NCBI GenBank assembly: GCA_907165275.2
Contig: OU015650.1
Coordinates: 2,200,001 to 2,264,000, forward strand
Direction: 5' to 3'
Source: Zygaena filipendulae
Lineage: Eukaryota; Arthropoda; Insecta; Lepidoptera; Zygaenidae
DNA: 64,000 nt
Shown: positions 43,046-54,200 of the stretch, piece by piece
Layout of the letters: each line of letters starts with the position of its first letter
Numbering within the stretch: position 1 is the first letter of the stretch
Notes under the pieces: generated by a model
The model's input: the letters and a program-made list of their open reading frames with translations, nothing else
The model's database searches: none
Told to the model about the DNA's origin: nothing
Program-made: the position numbers and the translations under genes

Positions 43046-43275
43046 TAGCTGTGCCCCGCGGTTTCACCCGCGTGAAAAGTTTTTATGTAACAACTTTTTT
43101 TCTTGACATCCGATTTGAATGAAACAAAGCCTATATGTAGATCCAGGCTAAGCTTAATCTACCTGCGAAAACCGCATGACAATCCGTTCAGTAGATTCAG
43201 AGATTATTGCAAACTGAGAGACAGACAGACAGAAAAGATTTTTTAAAACCCCTTTTTTTATAGTTGGTTACTCTT
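43046..43275 (-). repeat. SINE/MITE-like repeat, GTCTGTCTGTC type
   Basis: CTAGCTGTGCCCCGCGGTTT, CCGCATGACAATCCGTTCAG and AGACAGACAGACAG, the reverse of 7084-7302. Confidence 0.8.
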
Positions 43276-43355
43276 CGTTTATCGTCCCCTGTCAATTTTT
43301 GTTAAAAATATTCAATGTACAGAATCGCGGATTCTACTCTTTTATTATATTAGTA

Positions 43356-43690
43356 CTAGCTGTGCCCCGCGGTTTCACCCGCGCGAAAAGTTTCTATACA
43401 ACAACTTTTTTTTATACAACAACTTCTTTTCCCGACATCCGATTTCAATGAAACAAAGCCTATGTAACTCCAGGTTAAGCTTAATCCTAAACCGCATGAC
43501 AATCCGTTCAGTAGATTCGGAGATTATCGTGAACAGACAGAAAGACAGAAAAGATTTTTAAAAACCCTTTTTTTGTGCTTGGTTACTCTTCCCCCCCGTC
43601 CGTCCGCTCCGTTCCGTCCCCTGTCAGTTTTTGTTAAAAATATTCAATGTACAGAATCGCGGATTCTTTCTATCTTTTATAGATAGATAG
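43356..43690 (-). repeat. SINE/MITE-like repeat, second copy of the same type
   Basis: Nearly the same sequence as 43046-43275 with a duplicated ACAACTTTTTTTTATACAAC segment. It continues through TTCAATGTACAGAATCGCGG, which also follows the first copy, so the pair may be a tandem duplication. It ends in a short GATA run. Confidence 0.8.
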
Positions 43691-43867
43691 ATAGATATGT
43701 AGACCTCTAACCGCACTAAACAATAAACCTTTCGACAGCATCTCCTGCGCAAAAAACAGTCGATGACACCCGGCGCAGAAGAAGATGATATTGACAATTT
43801 TATTTATTTTATTTTTTTAAATTATTTATTTAAAGTTAAATTATTTATTTAATTTATTTATTTTACT

Positions 43868-43960
43868 AGCTATTATATTCTAGCGTTTCCCCGCGGTGTC
43901 ATCCGCGTTAATTTCAAAGATCCTGCGGGAATTCCGGGATAAAAAGTACCCTATCTGTTA
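43868..43960 (-). repeat. SINE/MITE tail fragment
   Basis: GCGTTTCCCCGCGGTGTCAT and ATTCCGGGATAAAAAGTACC. Confidence 0.6.
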
Positions 43961-44621
43961 TTCTGAATTGCTTCTACTTGAAGCAAGATCAAAATTTAAT
44001 TTTCGACGTTTACAAAATAATGGTTAACGACATCTCTTGATTATTTCAGGAATAAATGAAATTTTAACCGTCGAGAACCTGCATCACGCACATACAGGCA
44101 CAGGACAGTTCAAATTTCAAAAAACTTTTGTTAGCAATACATAGATGGCGCAATATTAATACAATAATTATTAGCCAAGCTTGGTAAAAAATTCTATAGA
44201 GCAGATAGCAGACAGTAGATATATAATATGATAATAGGAATCTATAGCTATTATTATTATTTTTTGATATTTTTATAGCTGTTTTATTGTAAAGTTTCAA
44301 ATATTGTTTCAAATATTGTAAAGTTGAAATCCATTCAGTAGTTTTTGCGTGAAAACGTAACAAACATCCATACAATCCATACAAACTTTATAATATAAAG
44401 ATTTTTAGAATAATAAGTAAGGATTTCATTTATTAAAATTAATCGAGTAGTAGTAAAAGCTCAGTAAGCAAAGTCGTCTTGTTGCCGCTAACACTTCGAC
44501 ATCCTCCCTTGTTGCTAGCTCAAAGACAACTGAACTGAACGCACTGCAGGCCGCAGCTCTTTTGTCTCTTTTCCATCGATCGTGCGGTCGCGGTCGCACG
44601 CACGAGCGACGGGACGAGGCA

Positions 44622-44778
44622 GCGTTTACACTCGCACCTCGTACCCCACCACGAAACGAAGCACAAGACGAGGAACGAGGTGCGAGTGTAAACGCCGATA
44701 AAACAGCGTTTACACTCGCGCCTCGTACCTGGCCACAAGACGAACCACGAGGCGAGGAACGAGGCGCGAGTGTAAATC
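44622..44778. repeat. Two tandem CpG-rich hairpins upstream of ribophorin I
   Basis: 44622-44695 begins GCGTTTACACTCGCACCTCG and ends in its exact inverse over 21 bp. 44706-44778 repeats the pattern with GCGTTTACACTCGCGCCTCG. A 10-bp spacer separates them. They lie 230-380 bp upstream of the ribophorin I ATG. Confidence 0.8.
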
Positions 44779-45004
44779 CCGTATGACAGTTGTCAGAGTA
44801 AAATTTCACCAAGCCACAGAACGGGTTCAGAGCGCGCTCGAGTGCATTCGTGCGAAGCCACGGAACGCACACGTGACTGGTGTGACAATAAAACCTATTT
44901 CCTGTTGATACATAGTCTGTGCGCATAAGTTCAACTGCTGGCGTGTACTTCCGGTGAGTTGTCACTTATCAATATTCTCTAGTCTCTGGACGTGGTCGCC
45001 GGCA

Positions 45005-46402
45005 ATGGCTAATTTTCAGATTTGTATTTTAATTTTTATCCAATTTCTGTTAAAATGCCACGCCGCCAGCGTAGATACCGTATCAAGTGATATAAAATTG
45101 AAAAATATTGACCGAACTCTCGATATCTCTTCACAACTTCTGAAAATCACGTCCAAAATAACCTTGGAGAATGCTGGGAGTTTGCCGGTAAAGAATTTCT
45201 TGTTGGCGGTGGAATCTCCAGCTAATAATAACTTAGCTTTCATTGCAGTCAGAGATGGCAACAACAAAGAACTGCGTTTGGTTGAAACCTCAGTGAAAGG
45301 CTATGATAAGATAAAGTTTTGGCGAGTGGAACTGAAGGAGGCAGTAAACGCTGGCTCCACCGCGACTGTAACGTCCGAGTCAGTTTTCACTAAGTTTTTG
45401 GAGCCGTATCCCACGTCTATCTCGCAACAGGAAGATCAACTAGTCAAGTATAATGGCAACCTGTATTTCTTCTCACCATATCTGGTAATATCCCAGAAAT
45501 CAAATGTCATTGTTAACACCAAGAATGTGGAAGCGTTTACAAAGGTAAAGCCATTCTCCCAGATCGATGGTACCATACAGTATGGACCTTACACAAACAT
45601 TGCACCATTTAGCGAAAAGGAATTGAGTGTACATTATAAAAACAACTCCCCATTCCTTACTGTAACCCGTATTGAAAGGGTGATTGAGGTTTCACATTGG
45701 GGCAACATTGCTATTGAGGAAGTTATAGAAGTGGAACACACTGGAGCAAAACTAAAGGGCCCTTTCTCCCGCTATGATTACCAGCAAGACCATCACAGTG
45801 GCCCTGCAAGTGTTCGCAGCTACAAAACCTTGTTACCTGCTTCAGCAAGTGATGTATACTACAGAGACAGTAACGGAAACATTTCTACATCTAATATGAA
45901 GGTTAAGAAGGACTCTGTTGAGTTGGATCTGAGACCAAGATATCCCTTATTTGGAGGCTGGAAGACCCACTACACTCTAGGTTACAATGTACCAAGTTAT
46001 GAATATTTGTACCACTATGGCAATGATTACTTGCTCAAAATGAGGATGATCGATCACATCTTTGATGAGATGCAAGTCGAAGAATTGGTCACCAAGATTA
46101 TCTTGCCAGAGGGCTCCACTAATATTAAGCTTAATTTGCCTTATCCAGTGACCAGACTGCCTGATACTCTTCACTACACTTACTTAGACACAAAGGGACG
46201 TCCAGTCATCTCATTTACAAAGAAAAATCTTGTTGAGAACCACATCCAGGACTTCCAACTTCGTTACACATTCCCACGTCTGTTGATGTTCCAGGAGCCT
46301 CTACTGGTAGTTGGGTTTCTATATGCATTATTCTTGTGTGTTATTATCTATGTAAGATTAGATTTCTCTATCCATAAGTCTGAACATCAACATAAAGATT
46401 AA
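45005..46402 (+). CDS. RPN1: Ribophorin I, oligosaccharyltransferase subunit 1
   Basis: A single-exon gene of 465 aa. The start is the ATG at 45005; an in-frame GTG 51 bases upstream is unlikely. A signal peptide (about 1-22) leads a large ER-lumenal domain and one membrane span (EPLLVVGFLYALFLCVIIYV) followed by RLDFSIHK, closely like the same region in vertebrate ribophorin I. The protein is a non-catalytic subunit of the ER complex that transfers glycans to Asn-X-Ser/Thr. The cytoplasmic tail here is only about 15 residues, whereas vertebrate ribophorin I (about 600 aa) continues for roughly 150 more. Whether the short form is normal for insects cannot be told here; no splice donor follows that would extend it. 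AATAAA signals follow at about 46459. Confidence 0.93.
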   Translation: MANFQICILIFIQFLLKCHAASVDTVSSDIKLKNIDRTLDISSQLLKITSKITLENAGSLPVKNFLLAVESPANNNLAFIAVRDGNNKELRLVETSVKGYDKIKFWRVELKEAVNAGSTATVTSESVFTKFLEPYPTSISQQEDQLVKYNGNLYFFSPYLVISQKSNVIVNTKNVEAFTKVKPFSQIDGTIQYGPYTNIAPFSEKELSVHYKNNSPFLTVTRIERVIEVSHWGNIAIEEVIEVEHTGAKLKGPFSRYDYQQDHHSGPASVRSYKTLLPASASDVYYRDSNGNISTSNMKVKKDSVELDLRPRYPLFGGWKTHYTLGYNVPSYEYLYHYGNDYLLKMRMIDHIFDEMQVEELVTKIILPEGSTNIKLNLPYPVTRLPDTLHYTYLDTKGRPVISFTKKNLVENHIQDFQLRYTFPRLLMFQEPLLVVGFLYALFLCVIIYVRLDFSIHKSEHQHKD

Positions 46403-46765
46403 TTACAAAAATGTTATTTATAATATTTAGTTAAGTTTTAAGCTCATGTGTGAACGTCAAAATAAAAATTAATTGAAAAAATATTATTTGTAATATTTCA
46501 TATTTAGTTTTAACAGTTCACCAGTTCTAGTTACAAGCATTTTTACTTTATGTTCTGGAGTCTAATAAAAAAATTGTCTAAATATTTTGTTTTTACATTT
46601 TTGCACATCCATTAGGGAGAATATCCAGTTTCATCACAGGGTATTTCGGTGTCTATCTGAGTACAACTCTAAACTGCTTTGTTTTTTTTTTTAAATCCAT
46701 CCAGTGCACTGTGCATCCCATGCAAAAAAGGAAAATAAGATAATTAAGATAATTTTTACTCTGCC

Positions 46766-46870
46766 ACTAGCTGTCCTCCGCGCGTTTCATCCGCGATAAT
46801 GTAAAGTTCACGCGGAATAGTCCCATACAAACTTTGCAACCCCTTTTCATCCCCTTTAGGGGTTGAATTC
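46766..46870 (-). repeat. SINE/MITE tail fragment
   Basis: CTAGCTGTCCTCCGCGCGTT and CATCCGCGATAATGTAAAG; the central part is diverged. Confidence 0.5.
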
Positions 46871-47139
46871 CCGCAGTACAAAACACTGAGCAAATAATCA
46901 CTACTACCTCAGAGTAATAAGTATACTACGTACTCTACTACGTTTTAAGAGTAGGCACTTCCATACTAATCGCTGATCCGATCTATGAAAGCATTTTGTG
47001 CCAACCATACCAATGCAATGTATGACGCGGTCATAGAAATTTGGTTTATTCCTAAGTTGGTTAAAAAGTTCCCGCATAAATCCATAACTTGCTACACTTC
47101 TGGATGATGTCTATAACTTTGGTCCTCTGCCGGATGATT

Positions 47140-47310
47140 TCGTTACGGATTCTATCCCGTAGCGAAATACCGAGCATAGATCTGAAGAAGGCTGGACCTG
47201 AAGAAGGTCGCTGGTAGTGGCTGGATGAGGAAAGCGGGAAATCATGTACTATGGCGTGCCCTTGGGGAGGCCTACGTCCAGCAGTGGACTGCAATAGGCT
47301 GATTGATTGA
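47140..47310 (+). mobile_element. 3' end of a non-LTR retrotransposon (dead fragment)
   Basis: CTTGGGGAGGCCTACGTCCA, continuing GCAGTGGACTGCAATAGGCTG and a GATT run, is a 3' terminus I recall as common in lepidopteran LINEs. No coding capacity remains. Confidence 0.6.
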
Positions 47311-48272
47311 TAAATCCATAGTAACTTTTGGTTCAAGGGAGTGTCGCTGGCCTGGCATAAAACGCGGCAAACTAGTAAAATCACTTTAATGAACTATTCG
47401 GGTTCTTTGTCGCAGTTGCGTACTAGAGGCACAAATTAACTAGACTTATGTCAGTTTCTTGGCTAAAAACAGCAATGAAAAACCCTCACTATAGGCCTTT
47501 CTTCTTCTTCTTCTTTTCAAATACTTCCACTGTGTTGCTTTACTCACAGTGACTCCGCCAATGTCACGTAGTTGAAAGTAAACGAAGGAGTACAAGCTTG
47601 TTCGGTGGGATTGATACTAACCAAGAGCCTGAGTTTACCTAAAAAAAACGACAACACAAAAGTTAGTAGTGGATGGAATGATTCTCAATTTTCCTTGCTG
47701 CAATTGCTCTTTCTGCTAAAATGATGCTCTCAGTTTACTATGAGTTCTTAAAGCAGAACCTAAATTGAATAGAAAGAGCTCATAGTACAGGAACAGGTCG
47801 CCTCAGGCACACTCTTCGCACAAAACTTCTCTGTCCACAATAGATAAACTTATTGTAAGTTAAAAATATCTTGTTTATTAGTTCCTTTATTACATTTACT
47901 ATATTTACAAAGTGCATAATATGAATAACTATTTTGAGCATTACAAAACATTCATCGTTAGATTTGAAGAAACATAATTATGAAAACAAACAAGAATCTG
48001 AATCTTTTACTATTATGCGACTCTATAGCCATAATATTTGCATAAAGAATAATCACTACATTGAGTTGGTATGATAATTTTAACACTAATACATAATGTA
48101 TAAAATAAGATCGCAAATTACAATCAAACTCAAATGTTACCAAAGGCAATACACAAAAGTCTAAGAAGACTTCAACACTATTGTTCACTGAACGTATAAA
48201 CTGCATGTACTTGATAAATGATTCGACTCAAAAAAATTTACTTTGAGCCTGTCAATTTAAGGATTAAAATTA

Positions 48273-51200
48273 TTATAAGCCTAGAATTCCATTAACTCTA
48301 TAGTCCAGCTTGGCGTTTTTCATTTCTGTAAATCTGAGGACGACAGGCGTGCTGGTGCAGGGCAGGATGGCCAGCTCTGTGACCACAGCGGTGATGAACT
48401 TCTGCGGTGTGATGTCATACGCCATGCTCAGAGTGCTCAAATTGTGGGTGGTTGACAGCAGCTCCCTGAGCGGAGAACCTGCTTCGTTATCGTCTATCAG
48501 ACAGTCCATTTCACCTGCTGAACATGACAAACATATACAGCAATGTTCCTAAAAATTACTATAATATAAATAAATAAATAAACCCTTTATACATCCTGCG
48601 AATGGCTAGCTATTGTTTGTCATTTCCTATACTCAATTTTGTTACATCAGCCGTAAGGTATTTCTACAGAAAAAAGGGAAACTACTCGACTTGGCTGTAT
48701 GGACTTACGTTCGACGTTCTTAACCAGCACAGCGAACTATAAAGGAACGGATTCGCAGTATACTAAATTGACGTCATACCTTACAGTGCTGTCAGTAATA
48801 GCGGAACGTATCCACAGGTACGATTATTATTCACGATGAGTCCACGTAACCAGACTGTTACCATCAACATACCCATTTCGTTGTGTATGAACGCGTCGGT
48901 CTGTATGCGCTCGCTGAACTTGTGCGTCTCGCACGCGACCAGCACGGGCACGTTGCGCCGGCGCGCCGCCGCCGCCGCCAGCGCCGCGCCCGCCGCGCAC
49001 ACCGCGCGCTCGTTGGACAGCAGCGCGCTCGCGCTCAGCAGCACCTTGTTTATCTAACAGCAGAGATTGTCATCGAGAGAGGACTGTTTTGGCGGCATTT
49101 GAGCAAAATGGACGTCAGTTTTATTTCTTTGTTTTACAAATTAGTTTATCGTGGTTTAAATGGGATGTTCGCTGGGATTACGGTCCAATTGTGAAGAATT
49201 GCTTCCAGAAGTCCCGGTAAAGCATCGAAATGCATCTCACCGATGTATTGCAATTTAAATAACTTCTGAAAAGAAGAAACACGTGAATTGGCTGTATGAA
49301 CTTAGATTCCTTTGCCTTCCCCATAAGGGGTTTTAACAAAAAAGGCTTTATCCCGGAACTCCAGCGAGAACTCCGAAATTAACGTGGAGAACAGCTAGTA
49401 AATAAACAAATAGTGAATAAGGTAACCCTGCACTCACCCTCCGCATGACGCCGTCGAGCGCGGTGACGTCTGCGTAGTAGCAGGGCACGCCGCGCTCACG
49501 CAGCCGCCGCAGTGTGCCGCGGGCGCCGGGCGCGGCGCGGGGCGCGCACTGCACGACGCTGAACCGCACGCCGGCGTCGTGCGCCTCGCGCAGGATGCGC
49601 TCTATCAGGCTCGAACTGCAACACCGAACGACGCACAATGGTAGCACCGAAACAAAGGGTGTGTTCCGTTATTACTGATAGCACTGGCCCAGCGCTCGCA
49701 GTGTCGACACATTCGTTCCGTTATAATTTTCAATGTACTGCCACAGTATCTGCAGTAGGCGGTATGACGTTTGCTTGGTTTCCACGGCACAAGCTAATAA
49801 TAGCTTATTCACACCGATCTACTTTGTTGTGTTGTGATGTGGATTATTATTATTATATTATGATTATATAATCGTCGCCATTTTGGTACTGTAATGTACT
49901 GTGATGAATTTGATTTGCGACTTTTTTCTTTTTTTTTCATGAGATACAACTAAAAGAATGCAAGAAATGTATCAAAACTGCTACTGCCAGGCATATGATA
50001 GAACCTTCCTTTGAAATGTGTTTTTTGGGTCAAATTGACGACAATAGTTTGTATGTTTGTCATTCCGAAACTCAGCAGGTGGAACCGCAGCTCAGGCACA
50101 GTTAACTTGGATTCCTTACTTAAATGCGAATGTGAGTTTGTTTGTTTGTTACACTTTCACAGCTCCACCGATCACCATGAAATTTTGTATACGTGTTCTC
50201 AGGGGTACAGAGAAGGACACAGGGCACATTTTGTCCCGGGATTCCTGCGGGATCTCCGAAATGAACGCGGGTGAAACCGCAGGCACAGTAAATTTGGAAT
50301 AAAAAAATCAAATAAAATGCAGCCTACCCTCCGTAGATGAGGATGTAGTCGTTTTCGCGGATCTTCTCGCGCACGCGCAGGCTGATGGCCTCGCCCGCCA
50401 TGTCGATCTGCTCCCGGATGTAGCGGTCCACCTCCTGCAGCAGCTGGGTCTTCGCCTGCGCGTACACGGGTATATTTTTTACTTTTCAAACCAATGTACG
50501 TATAAGTGTAGGTAGTCCAGATCAGTGTCTAGAAGGTCAGAAGTCTAGATCAGTGGTGGGCAAAGTACGGCCCGCGGGCCGACTCCGGCCCGCGAAAGGA
50601 ACTAATCCGGCCCGCGGTGGTCCTTCGAATTGTACCTATATCTAGTAATTAAATTTTTACAGTCATACATAAGTGAAGGAGCCAGCTAGACTAGTTAAGC
50701 CGCGTGGATTTCAAAACAAACTGAATTGTTTCTATAATTATGGCCCTCCTCCGAAATTTCATTAACTTTCTGGCCCTTTATGAAGAAAGTTTGCCCACCA
50801 CTGGACTAGATGATGAGAAATAATTCCGTACCCCAAGGGTAAAACGGGACCCTATTACTAAGACTCCGCTGTCCATTCATTCGTCCGTCCATAAGCAACT
50901 CTTTAAGGGGGGCTCCCATAAAACAGACACGATTTTATGCCGTTTTTATAGATAATGGGACGGAACGCTTCGTGCGCGAGTCCGACTCGCACTTGGCTGG
51001 TTTTTATTATATATTTCTATAATTTTCATGTAGACTACACAGCATGTATAGAGTATTTTTATGCATCTGTTGCGTTTTTAGCCTACGCGAGGTACGAGGT
51101 TATATTATAATAGCCCTTCCACCAATAGGAGTCCTAACTCATGTCCATATACATTTTTTGTTTTTAATTAATAACAATTTATGTAATAAAAAGCTTCGGT

Positions 51201-54200
51201 ACACTTTTCTTGGATTTGTTATAAGGAACCCAAACTGCCCAAGGGTCATGTACCTATGGCTAGTGCCCAGTCACTATACCACCAAGCACCAACAACATTT
51301 TCTGCCGATAACGCGCGTTCCGAAACATAATCACAAACGTTCCAGATGCCAAAATATTACAAATCAACATTTTGTATGCCAGAAGATTCGTTGTAAATAT
51401 TTTTTTGGAGTCAATTTTCTTTGAGCACGAGGGAAACCATTTTTGTGGCACGTTATCGTACGTCGCTGTACGATAACGTGCCATAAAAATCCCATTTAAA
51501 TTTCATATAGATCCGATGACGAGTTTCGGAGACAGAAAACGATACTCTTGAAGTCGTTTTAATTTAAAATCTTGCTTACTCAATTTATTTTGCACTTTTC
51601 GAAAAGCTTACATACACAGGTAGAGATAAAATAAAAAATTGATTAATAATAATAATTATATAGTACAACTCACGTCCAGCTCGGAGATGTTGTTGGGCAG
51701 CTGTTTGAGCTGCGTGCGGAGGAACTTGACCGCGTTGAGCTGCGAGGCGGACGGCTCGCGCAGCCGCCACAGGTACGCGAGGCTCTGCGCCAGCGCCGCC
51801 TCCAGCCCGCGCGCCGCCTCCGTGCGCGCCGGCAGCGAGTACGCCGACACCATCTGGCGGCCGCGCGGGGAAACGACCACGGTCCAACCAAACGTTACGG
51901 AACAGTTCCTGTACTATGAGCTCTTAAAGCAGGACCTAAATTGAATAGGGATGTTGACTACTATTGAAAATCAAAATTCTAATTAGTCCGTCAGTTAGAA
52001 AATAAAAAAAAACAATAGACACGTATTTTTTGCTTTTTTAAATAAATTAAAATATACAGAGATAAAGCGCATTAAAATTTTGGATGAGGAGGTCGTGACG
52101 TCACTAACCACAAAACCGCCATACAAACTGTCAGAATAGTAACGTCACGCGAAATTTCAACTCAATATATCGCCGTTATTTTTTGATTAAGTAAAAAAAG
52201 AAAAAAATACGTGTCCAATATTTTTTAATAATCTACAAGACGGACTAAAAAATAAGAATTAGTCAACATGCCCATTGCTCTGCTTTATCGTACTACCACC
52301 ACCTTTAAGCAGGCCTGTTTAGGTTTAAAGACTTTATTTCTCATAAAAACAATGTCCACTTAAAATGAGATAGGAACACACTACATAGTTAGGTTGTTAT
52401 CGTATTGTTTAAAGGTGGTTATCGTACAAGACCTAAGGACCTAAATTGAATTGCTCTGCTTTATCGTACTACCACCACCTTTAAGCAGGCCTGTTTAGGT
52501 TTAAAGACTTTATTTCTCATAAAAACAATGTCCACTTAAAATGAGATAGGAACATACTACATAGTTAGGTTGTTATCGTATTGTTTAAAGGTGGTTATCG
52601 TACAAGACCTAAGGACCTAAATTGAATTGCTCTGCTTTATCGTACTATCACCACCTTTAAGCAGGATTGTTAGTTTGTGTGGTTGTAGTGGGTAATTTCT
52701 GGATCTACTGAACCTATTTTAAAAATTCTTTCACTTATAAAAAGCTACAGTGATCCTGAGTGACATAGGGTACTTTTTATCCCGGAATTCCCGCGGGAAC
52801 TCCGAAATTACCGCGGGGGGACCGCGAGGGTCAGCTAGTGTTAAATACACAGTCATGTTAATGTTGAAATATTGAAAATAAAATAAAAATATGAGAAAGT
52901 GCTTAAGAAGAAAAAGATAGAGAAGTTAGGTGACATGCAAAACCAAAAAATGTCAAAGTGTAATAAAATTCAAGGCTAGACAAACCTTTTTCAATGCGTC
53001 CAGCAAGGCGATGCAGCGCGCGCTGGAGCCGGCGACGACGCGCGACGCGAGCTGCACGCCCAGCCGCACCACCGCCGGGTGCAGGCTGCGCACGCGCCGC
53101 GTCGGGAACACAGACTCACGTCACGAGACAGTTCTATAGCTGTTGTCTTAACGTCTTTACCAACTCCACCGCTCTTGGCGGAGTGGTCACCAATACCAAC
53201 CCGGTGACACTCCATACAAATGAACTGATTCAATTACTTTCTAGACTTGTGTAAGTAATGCGAGTAATATCACTCCACGAGGTGATGCGACGTCAACTAT
53301 TACGCGAGAGAAAAAATCATCACACTAACTCACTGGAATATCTCAGACTGTTAACGATTTTGAAAGGTAATACCGTATAATGGGTTTGTGTATTTTTATT
53401 TTTTTATTTTATTTTACTTTATTTGGAAAATCAACAGCTACAAAAATATAATGAACATTTGAGTGTGAAACAAAAAAGCCGATTACAGATTTTCGCACAT
53501 GGGTAGTGGAATAATAAACAAAAACATCAATTGCTCAATAGGCAGCAGCAACTTACACAGTGGGAACTAAGTCTGACCATGTATTATTTTTTGGTTACAA
53601 AAAACGAATTTTCTAATACTCGCCTCGCCGACTCACAAAATCAAAGTCATATTCTTTGGATAATTTGTTGAAATTATCACTCGCTCGCCACATAAAGGAG
53701 TTCTGCCTGTAGTTGGTGGAGACTATTTCTGTGTGCAAAGGCGGATTGTATCTGCAGCTTCTGGCAGGTACCTTTAGCGCAATAAGGGACAAGAGCTCAG
53801 AACAGTCAATCGTGCCGTTGCCTATCTTCAGGAGAAAAGAGAGATCAAGAACCTCACGTCGACTCGCCAGTGGAAGCAGGTGATGTTTTTTGCAGACGTC
53901 GAGATATTTCGATGAGTCATATCTTTCATTGGTACGGTAGCACAAGTAGCGAATAAATTTCCTCTGTACACTTTCAATTCTCCTTATATAGACATCATAT
54001 CTTGGATTCCAGACTTGACACGCGTAATCCAGATGACTCCTAACCAGAGCGCAATATAGGATTTTGAGTGTCTTAGCTTGTGTAAAGTCAACCGAACTAC
54101 GCATGAGAAATCCCAAAGCCCTGTTCGCTTAACTGATAATGTGGTCGACATGCGAGTCAAACAAGAGCTTCGAGTCATGGAGGACACCAAGGTCACGAAC

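Larger units (their letters stand above)
41672..45004. other. Repeat-rich region between the small membrane protein and ribophorin I
   Basis: Contains repeat C (42080-42500), CpG-rich direct and inverted repeats (42524-42885), two SINE-like units, a low-complexity TTTA stretch (43795-43865), one further SINE tail and two tandem hairpins (44622-44778). The 27-bp sequence GGAGATGGTTGTTTGGTTGC... occurs twice (41950 and 42453), so this block has been rearranged. Confidence 0.6.
46403..48272. other. Intergenic, between converging RPN1 and EIF2B4
   Basis: Holds the RPN1 3' UTR, a SINE tail (46766-46870), a non-LTR retrotransposon 3' end (47140-47310) and a copy of the ACAAATTAACTAGAC motif (47430-47452). 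No gene is visible. Confidence 0.6.

Noticed and set aside
52275..52665. Tandem repeat as a CRISPR-like array
   Set aside because: Only about 2.2 long identical units with no repeat-spacer pattern, in a eukaryotic intron.
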